This document shows positions 6,248-10,991 of a DNA stretch of 10,991 nt, piece after piece; positions within the stretch are counted from its first letter, which is position 1; each line of letters starts with the position of its first letter. Source of the stretch: Methanoregula sp. (lineage in GTDB: Archaea > Halobacteriota > Methanomicrobia > Methanomicrobiales > Methanospirillaceae); assembly GCA_030653335.1 (NCBI GenBank), contig JAURZP010000333.1, positions 1 to 10,991 of the forward strand. Direction: 5' to 3'. The notes beneath the pieces are model-generated. The model was not told the DNA's origin. It did not search any database and saw only the letters and a program-made list of their open reading frames with translations. The position numbers and the translations under genes were made by a program.

Positions 6248-9200
6248 ATGAGTACTTACATGGATAATTACCCGGATGAAATTTTTAAAATCAAGGAATT
6301 CTTAAAAAAAGATCCACGGGGAATGAACATCCAGCAGATCTCGGATGGATTACAGATAAACAGGAATTCTGTTTCCAAATATCTTGATATATTAACCGCC
6401 CAGGAGGAAGTGGCAGTCAGAATGTTTGGGAGATCAAAAGTCTACTATTTATCTCAGCATGTACCGATCTCGGAATTAATGAAATTTTCATCAAATTTTA
6501 TTATTATTCTCAATCAGGACTTGCGGATCGTCCAGCTGAATGACGCCTTCCTCCGGTATGTCAATTTACCAAAAGAAAATCTTTTAGGATCAAAAATGAC
6601 TGATACCGGTTCGGAACTTTTCTGCTCTCCCGAATTTTTTTCTCTGGTGCATGAGGCGGTCAATGGTAAAGAAACGAATAAAGAAATACAGGTGAATACC
6701 AGTTCTCCGGACCTTTTTTATAAGGTAACCCTGACGCCGACCATTTTCCAGGATCAATCCCGTGGCGTTATTGTTGTTTTTGAAAATATCACTGAGAGGA
6801 AACAGGTTGAACTTGCCTTAATCGAGAGCGAGGAAAAATACAGAACGCTTACAGAAAATACAAGGGATATCCTGTATTCGCTGGATACTGATGGGGTGAT
6901 AACCTACATCAGTCCACAGGTAACACGGTTTGGCTTAATGCCTGAGGAGTTCATCAATAAAAAATTCGACCTCTTCATCTTTCCAAAAGACAGGGACCAG
7001 TTCAGTCAGAATATTCTCAGAAATGTCAGTTCAGGAGGCGGGTGTGCCCAGTTATTCAGGATCTGTGATAAAAAAGGCGGGGTGCTCTGGATGGAAAGCA
7101 GCAGCATGGCAAAACGGAATGCATCAGGAACAGTAACCGGAATTATAGGGATTTTACGGGATGTGACCGAACGCAAACACGCCGAGGATGCGCTGAAACA
7201 ATCCGAACGCCAGCTTGCTGATATCATCGACCACCTGCCGGATGCCACTCTTGCAATTGATCGTAACGGGAATATCATTGCCTGGAATAAGGCAATTGAA
7301 GAGATGACCGGTGTAAAAGCTGAGGAAATGCTGGGAAAAGGCAATTATGAATACGCCATCCCGTTCTACGGGTACAGACGACCGATACTGATCGATTTGA
7401 TATTTGATTCAGACAAGGTGGCTGACAAAGAATATTATCATATTATCAAAAGGGAGGGGGGCCTGATCATTGCCGAAACTGATTTGAAAAGGCCAAAGGG
7501 TAAAATTGCCACCGTCTGGGCAAAGGCAACCCCTTTTTATGATGAGTTTGGAAATAAAATTGGGGCAATTGAATCCATCCGGGATGTTACCGATCGCAAG
7601 CGGGTCGAGGAGGCCCTCCGTGAGAGCGAGGCACGCCTGAATGCAATTGTATACGGCACTCCAACTCCGCAATTCGTGATTGACCGTGATCATAAGGTCG
7701 TGTACTGGAACAAGGCACTTGAAGTATACAGCGGTATCAGGGCCGATGAGATGATAGGGACAGATCAGCACTGGAAGGCGTTTTATGACCAGAAACGACC
7801 ATGCATGGCTGACCTGATGGTAGATGGAGCGATCGAACACGTTTCTCAATGGTATGAAGGGAAATATACAAAATCAAAATTTATCGATGGGGCCTACGAG
7901 GCAATTGATTTTATCAAAATAATGGGCAAAGAAGGATCATGGATGTACTTTACTGCTGCTGCCGTAAGGGATATTAATGGCGATATTATCGGTGCGGTGG
8001 AAACGCTGGAAGATATCAATGACATCAAACAGGTGGAGGAGGAACTGCAAACAAAGCAGCGTGAGATGGCAGCGGTGCTCAAGGGGCTTCATGGGGTGGT
8101 GGTTGAGTACCTTGATCCGTCGTTGAAGATTATCTGGGCAAACGAGGAGATGGCAAAGGAATTCTGCACTTCTCCAGAAGAAGTCAGGGGGAAATACTGT
8201 TACAACGTGATACGAAACAGAAAAGAGCCCTGTCCGGATTGCACTCTCTCCAAGTGCATACCGTCTGGGAGTGTTCGGGAGGGGGCAGTCACTCTTCCTG
8301 ACGGCAGAGTATTTCTTGAAAGGTGCAACCCTGTGATAAACAACCAGGGATCAGTTGCCGGTGTTGTTCATACGATGATCAACATTACGAGGCTCAAACT
8401 GGCAGAAAAAGAGCTGAAATTTAAAAATCTCATTCTTTTAACCCAGCAGGAAACATCACTCGATGGGATCCTGGTTCTGGATATGGAGGGGAAGGTGATT
8501 TCGTCCAACCAGCATTTAGTTGACATTTGTGGCATTTCTCCGGATGTAGTTGCATCACAATCCGGTGAGCGTATGCTAAAGTCTGTATCTGACATGTCAG
8601 TCGATCCGCTCGAATTCCTTTGCCGGGTTGAACATCTCAATGCCAATAAAGATGAAAGAAGCCATGAGGAAATTTCCTTAAACGACGGAAGACGAATCGA
8701 TCGTTACTCCGCTCCGATGCTCGGAGCCGGCGATGAGTATCTGGGGCGGGTATGGTACTTCCGTGATGTAACCGAGCGCAGACAGGCAGAGGATGCATTG
8801 AAGCAGACAACCAGAAAACTGAGCCTGTTTAATTCCATCGCTTTTACTGATATCCAGAACGCGATCTTTTCCCTTTCCGGGTATTTTGAACTGGAAAAAC
8901 AGATTGTAACGGATAAAAAACAGCAGCAGTATCTTGACAAAGAGATTGCAATTATCCGGACTGTCACAGAATCACTGAAGTTTGTGAATAATTACCAGAA
9001 CCTTGGATTGAAACCCCCCGCGTGGCAGAATGTCGAGCAGTCATTCCTCTTTGGGATCTCGCACCTGGATCTTTCCAGATTATCCCGGAAACTCGATATT
9101 GAAGGACTGGAAATCTATGCTGACCCGCTGCTTGAGAACGTTTTTTTCACGCTCGCGGAAAATGTTGTCCTTCATGGGGAAACCGCAACAGAGATCTCGC

Positions 9201-9445
9201 TCTGGTACCATGAGACACCGAAAGGGCTCATGCTTGTCTTTGAAGATAATGGCATAGGGATCCCGGATGACTTAAAAGAGAAGATTTTTGATAGGAGATA
9301 TGAAGAGAAGAGAGGCATGGGGCTGTTCCTCGCTCGTGAAATTCTGTCCATTACCGGTATCTTAATGAAAGAAACAGGTGAGTATGAAAAAGGCGCAAAG
9401 TTCGAGATGCTTGTCCCTAAGAGTAGTTACCGGTTCATTGCCTGA
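6248..9445 (+). CDS. Winged-helix + six-PAS + GHKL protein with a degenerate histidine-kinase H-box
   Basis: This 1065-residue cytoplasmic sensor begins with a winged-helix/HTH-type region (about 8-70; IQQISDGLQINRNSVSKYLD looks like the recognition part). Six PAS domains follow at roughly 72-182, 190-310, 316-450, 457-595, 604-716 and 722-845. PAS3 has the extended insert with IPFYGYRRP, and PAS5 carries C651, C662, C665 and C670. The C-terminus (850-1065) aligns along its length with the kinase domain of the divergent 1176-residue protein, but ITRHDILNQL there is IAFTDIQNAI here, so the phospho-acceptor His is T867. The N-box first Asn is T968, while N972, G1 (EDNGIGI) and GMG of G2 remain. 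It may thus bind ATP but not autophosphorylate normally. The function inferred is a ligand-responsive DNA-binding regulator. The ATG at 6248 is chosen from the TATA spacing; M5 is a possible alternative. Confidence 0.93.
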   Translation: MSTYMDNYPDEIFKIKEFLKKDPRGMNIQQISDGLQINRNSVSKYLDILTAQEEVAVRMFGRSKVYYLSQHVPISELMKFSSNFIIILNQDLRIVQLNDAFLRYVNLPKENLLGSKMTDTGSELFCSPEFFSLVHEAVNGKETNKEIQVNTSSPDLFYKVTLTPTIFQDQSRGVIVVFENITERKQVELALIESEEKYRTLTENTRDILYSLDTDGVITYISPQVTRFGLMPEEFINKKFDLFIFPKDRDQFSQNILRNVSSGGGCAQLFRICDKKGGVLWMESSSMAKRNASGTVTGIIGILRDVTERKHAEDALKQSERQLADIIDHLPDATLAIDRNGNIIAWNKAIEEMTGVKAEEMLGKGNYEYAIPFYGYRRPILIDLIFDSDKVADKEYYHIIKREGGLIIAETDLKRPKGKIATVWAKATPFYDEFGNKIGAIESIRDVTDRKRVEEALRESEARLNAIVYGTPTPQFVIDRDHKVVYWNKALEVYSGIRADEMIGTDQHWKAFYDQKRPCMADLMVDGAIEHVSQWYEGKYTKSKFIDGAYEAIDFIKIMGKEGSWMYFTAAAVRDINGDIIGAVETLEDINDIKQVEEELQTKQREMAAVLKGLHGVVVEYLDPSLKIIWANEEMAKEFCTSPEEVRGKYCYNVIRNRKEPCPDCTLSKCIPSGSVREGAVTLPDGRVFLERCNPVINNQGSVAGVVHTMINITRLKLAEKELKFKNLILLTQQETSLDGILVLDMEGKVISSNQHLVDICGISPDVVASQSGERMLKSVSDMSVDPLEFLCRVEHLNANKDERSHEEISLNDGRRIDRYSAPMLGAGDEYLGRVWYFRDVTERRQAEDALKQTTRKLSLFNSIAFTDIQNAIFSLSGYFELEKQIVTDKKQQQYLDKEIAIIRTVTESLKFVNNYQNLGLKPPAWQNVEQSFLFGISHLDLSRLSRKLDIEGLEIYADPLLENVFFTLAENVVLHGETATEISLWYHETPKGLMLVFEDNGIGIPDDLKEKIFDRRYEEKRGMGLFLAREILSITGILMKETGEYEKGAKFEMLVPKSSYRFIA

Positions 9446-9458
9446 GGATAATTAAGGG

Positions 9459-9484
9459 AAGGGGATGCATTTCTCCTTTTTTTT
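9459..9484 (+). terminator. Hairpin plus T8 terminator of the 1065-residue gene
   Basis: AAGGGGA (9459-9465) pairs with TCTCCTT (9472-9478), with one G-U, around a six-base loop. It runs into eight T (9477-9484). It begins 14 bases after the TGA at 9443-9445. Archaeal termination depends mainly on the U-tract, so this is a convincing 3' end. Confidence 0.7.
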
Positions 9485-9536
9485 CCTGCGCTGTGCCCCT
9501 CCCGTATGATCGGGCAACCGGATCCAGCACCGGATC

Positions 9537-9549
9537 GGGACTCCGTCCC
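9537..9549. repeat. Small hairpin in the convergent gap
   Basis: GGGAC (9537-9541) and GTCCC (9545-9549) form a perfect 5-bp stem with a three-base loop, about 51 bases past the MFS stop. No U-run follows on the minus strand, so it is at best a weak 3' end element for the carrier gene. Confidence 0.25.
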
Positions 9550-9599
9550 CCGTCATGACCTGTATACCACCGTATGATTGCGGCCCCGGCATGAAAAAT

Positions 9600-10868
9600 T
9601 TAGGTTATTGGTTTTGGTGGTTTCATCAGGGTGAACGCAATGACAATACCGACCACTGCAAGCGCGAGCACATACGGGAATACTCCGATATAGGATCCCG
9701 TTGACGTCTTAATAAAACCTGCAAGCTGCGGCCCGACAATCGCGCCGGCACCATACGCGAGGAAGACGACCCCGTAACACCTCGGGTAGTCGCAGGTGCC
9801 AAAATAACTACCGGTGGTTGTCGGTGCGATGGCCAGCCAACCCCCGAGACATCCCCAAAGTACGGCAAAGGCAAGGATGTAAACCGGTACAATCGGGATC
9901 TGCCATATCAGCAGCGATGCGAATGCGATCAGGATGAACGATATCATGGCAGCATTCCGGGGCGTCAGTTTGTCGGTGAGTGCACCAAAGACGGGACGTC
10001 CGCCGCCGTTAAAGACCGCAAAGAACCCGACAAGCATTGTTGCAAGCCCTGCCTCTATTCCCACATCGATACCTACCGGTTTTGCTATCGATATGGCCAT
10101 GAGGCCGGCAAGACAGCCGATAAAGTAACAGGCCCAAAGCCCGTAGAATGACGGGGATTTGAGCATCTTCGACCGGTCGAATTCACAGGGTTTTTCCTCA
10201 CCGGGTTTCAATGCCGGGGGTGTCCATCCTTTTGGAACCCAGCCCGTGGCCGGAAATTTCAATGGCAGCGCAAGCAGTATCGTGAGAACAATAAACACGA
10301 CACCAAAGATCCTGAACGTGTTCATCACACCATAGGCGCCGATGAAATAACCTGCGATATTGGCTGTAAAGAACGCGGAGAATCCGAATCCGAGAACCGT
10401 GAGCCCGACTGCAAGGCCCCGCCGGTCCGGGAACCAGCGTGCTGAAACTGCAACCGGCACACCATAGGCTATGCCGACGCCGATACCCCCAATCACGCCA
10501 TACATTACGTAGAGCATCGGAACAGATGACGAAAAGGAAGCCAGAAGCCAGCCAAGGCCCGTCAGCACACCCCCGACGATCGTCACATTCCGTGGCCCAT
10601 ACTGGTCGATGAACTTCCCGGTAAACGGCATGGCAATTGCAAAGAATGCAAGAAATACTGAGAATGGCATCAGAATATCATTTGCCGTTACTGCCTGGCC
10701 AAGCACACCGGTGTAATAATCAGTGAGTGGCTTGACAAAGACACTCCACGAATAAATCGAACCCAGACACAGGTTGATAATCAAACCTAATGCTACGAGC
10801 ACCCATCTCCCCTTCTCCAGGGGCATCCCGAAAAGGGAAGTTACTTCTCCAACCGAATTATCCTGCAT
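9600..10868 (-). CDS. OFA-family MFS transporter (oxalate/formate antiporter-like), probable monocarboxylate carrier
   Basis: This 422-residue membrane carrier has about twelve hydrophobic helices (near 23-43, 66-85, 95-113, 118-140, 152-175, 182-203, then 240-262, 270-295, 305-325, 327-348, 365-387 and 395-416) split by a polar central loop (about 205-238). The MFS loop 2-3 motif appears as GKFIDQYGPRNV and is echoed at GALTDKLTPRN. RWFPDRRGLAVGLTVLGFG after helix 4 is typical of the OFA subfamily. Length is normal. Helix 11 has no lysine, whereas the oxalate carrier OxlT uses a helix-11 lysine for its dicarboxylate, so oxalate is not indicated. The gene follows acetyl-CoA synthetase after 34 bp on the same strand, which makes acetate or a similar monocarboxylate the likeliest substrate (inference from context). 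AAGGAG lies 8 nt before the ATG and fixes the start. Confidence 0.9.
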   Translation of the reverse strand: MQDNSVGEVTSLFGMPLEKGRWVLVALGLIINLCLGSIYSWSVFVKPLTDYYTGVLGQAVTANDILMPFSVFLAFFAIAMPFTGKFIDQYGPRNVTIVGGVLTGLGWLLASFSSSVPMLYVMYGVIGGIGVGIAYGVPVAVSARWFPDRRGLAVGLTVLGFGFSAFFTANIAGYFIGAYGVMNTFRIFGVVFIVLTILLALPLKFPATGWVPKGWTPPALKPGEEKPCEFDRSKMLKSPSFYGLWACYFIGCLAGLMAISIAKPVGIDVGIEAGLATMLVGFFAVFNGGGRPVFGALTDKLTPRNAAMISFILIAFASLLIWQIPIVPVYILAFAVLWGCLGGWLAIAPTTTGSYFGTCDYPRCYGVVFLAYGAGAIVGPQLAGFIKTSTGSYIGVFPYVLALAVVGIVIAFTLMKPPKPIT

Positions 10869-10876
10869 GAAACTGT

Positions 10877-10882
10877 CTCCTT
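10877..10882 (-). promoter_or_regulatory. Ribosome binding site of the MFS carrier
   Basis: On the minus strand AAGGAG lies 8 nt before the ATG at 10868, inside the 34-bp gap after acs. It is the strongest Shine-Dalgarno in the window and supports translation from a shared acs-carrier message. Confidence 0.7.
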
Positions 10883-10902
10883 GCTTGAAAAAAATTGGAT
10901 GG

Positions 10903-10991
10903 TTATTCCTCCAGCGTTGAGATGTCGCCGGGATCCATACCGAGCTCCTTTGCCTTGAGCACCCGCCGCATGATCTTGCCGCTGCGGGTCT
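10903..10991 (-). CDS. acs: Acetyl-CoA synthetase (AMP-forming), C-terminal end only
   Basis: The last 28 codons and TAA stop of a gene entering from the right edge. The peptide opens TRSGKIMRRVLKAKELGMDP and ends GDISTLEE. TRSGKIMRR is the conserved C-terminal motif of AMP-forming acetyl-CoA synthetase; its lysine (fifth residue of the fragment) is needed for acetyl-adenylate formation and is the acetylation-control site in bacterial enzymes. The enzyme makes acetyl-CoA from acetate, ATP and CoA, which in hydrogenotrophic methanogens supports carbon assimilation from acetate. The carrier gene starts 34 bp after the stop. A related acyl-CoA synthetase (for example propionyl) cannot be fully excluded from so short a fragment. 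Confidence 0.85.
   Translation of the reverse strand, partial: TRSGKIMRRVLKAKELGMDPGDISTLEE

Noticed and set aside
7409..7849. 146-codon minus-strand open frame inside the winged-helix/PAS gene
   Set aside because: It mirrors the PAS3-PAS4 coding region and shows no domain or ribosome site of its own.
9502..9578. CCGTATGAT repeated at 9502-9510 and 9570-9578
   Set aside because: A nine-base repeat in a 154-bp gap is too short to separate from chance, and nothing else marks an attachment site or mobile element.

Overview
The window looks like part of the chromosome of a hydrogenotrophic methanogen of the Methanomicrobiales, probably near Methanoregula. This is inferred from protein style and not from any search. 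The pointers are very long multi-PAS sensor proteins with 'DITERKRAEEAL'-type linkers, a winged-helix/multi-PAS/GHKL protein, a consensus-like archaeal TATA element placed for leaderless transcription, and an AMP-forming acetyl-CoA synthetase end next to an OFA-type MFS carrier. There is no RNA gene, CRISPR array, transposon or phage gene in the window.

Layout. Positions 1-5873 hold three genes on the minus strand, read right to left: a 1176-residue REC + six-PAS + histidine kinase (5873-2343), a 506-residue two-TM PAS/HisKA_2 kinase (2141-621), and the first 198 codons of a four-TM PAS sensor (596 to beyond base 1). The last two are 24 bp apart and form a likely operon. The first two are separated by 201 bp. 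A 374-bp divergent intergenic region (5874-6247) separates this block from a plus-strand 1065-residue winged-helix + six-PAS + GHKL protein (6248-9445), which is followed by a hairpin with a T8 tract. A convergent gap then leads to the minus-strand MFS carrier (10868-9600) and the last 28 codons of acetyl-CoA synthetase (10991-10903), which lie upstream of it in the same direction.

How they may work together. The two large divergent genes are relatives. They share a kinase-type C-terminus, a gap-free 109-residue cysteine-bearing PAS module (about 72 identities by hand count), and an extended PAS type with a FYGxRRP motif. They differ at the ends that matter for output. The 1176-residue protein has a receiver domain and an intact H-box. 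The 1065-residue protein has a DNA-binding-type N-terminus and a threonine where the phospho-accepting histidine should be. The simplest reading is a sensory island in which phosphorelay proteins sit beside a DNA-binding relative that cannot phosphorylate itself in the usual way. The only receiver domain in the window is the N-terminus of the 1176-residue kinase. The acs/MFS pair appears to be a separate unit for acetate or another small monocarboxylate.
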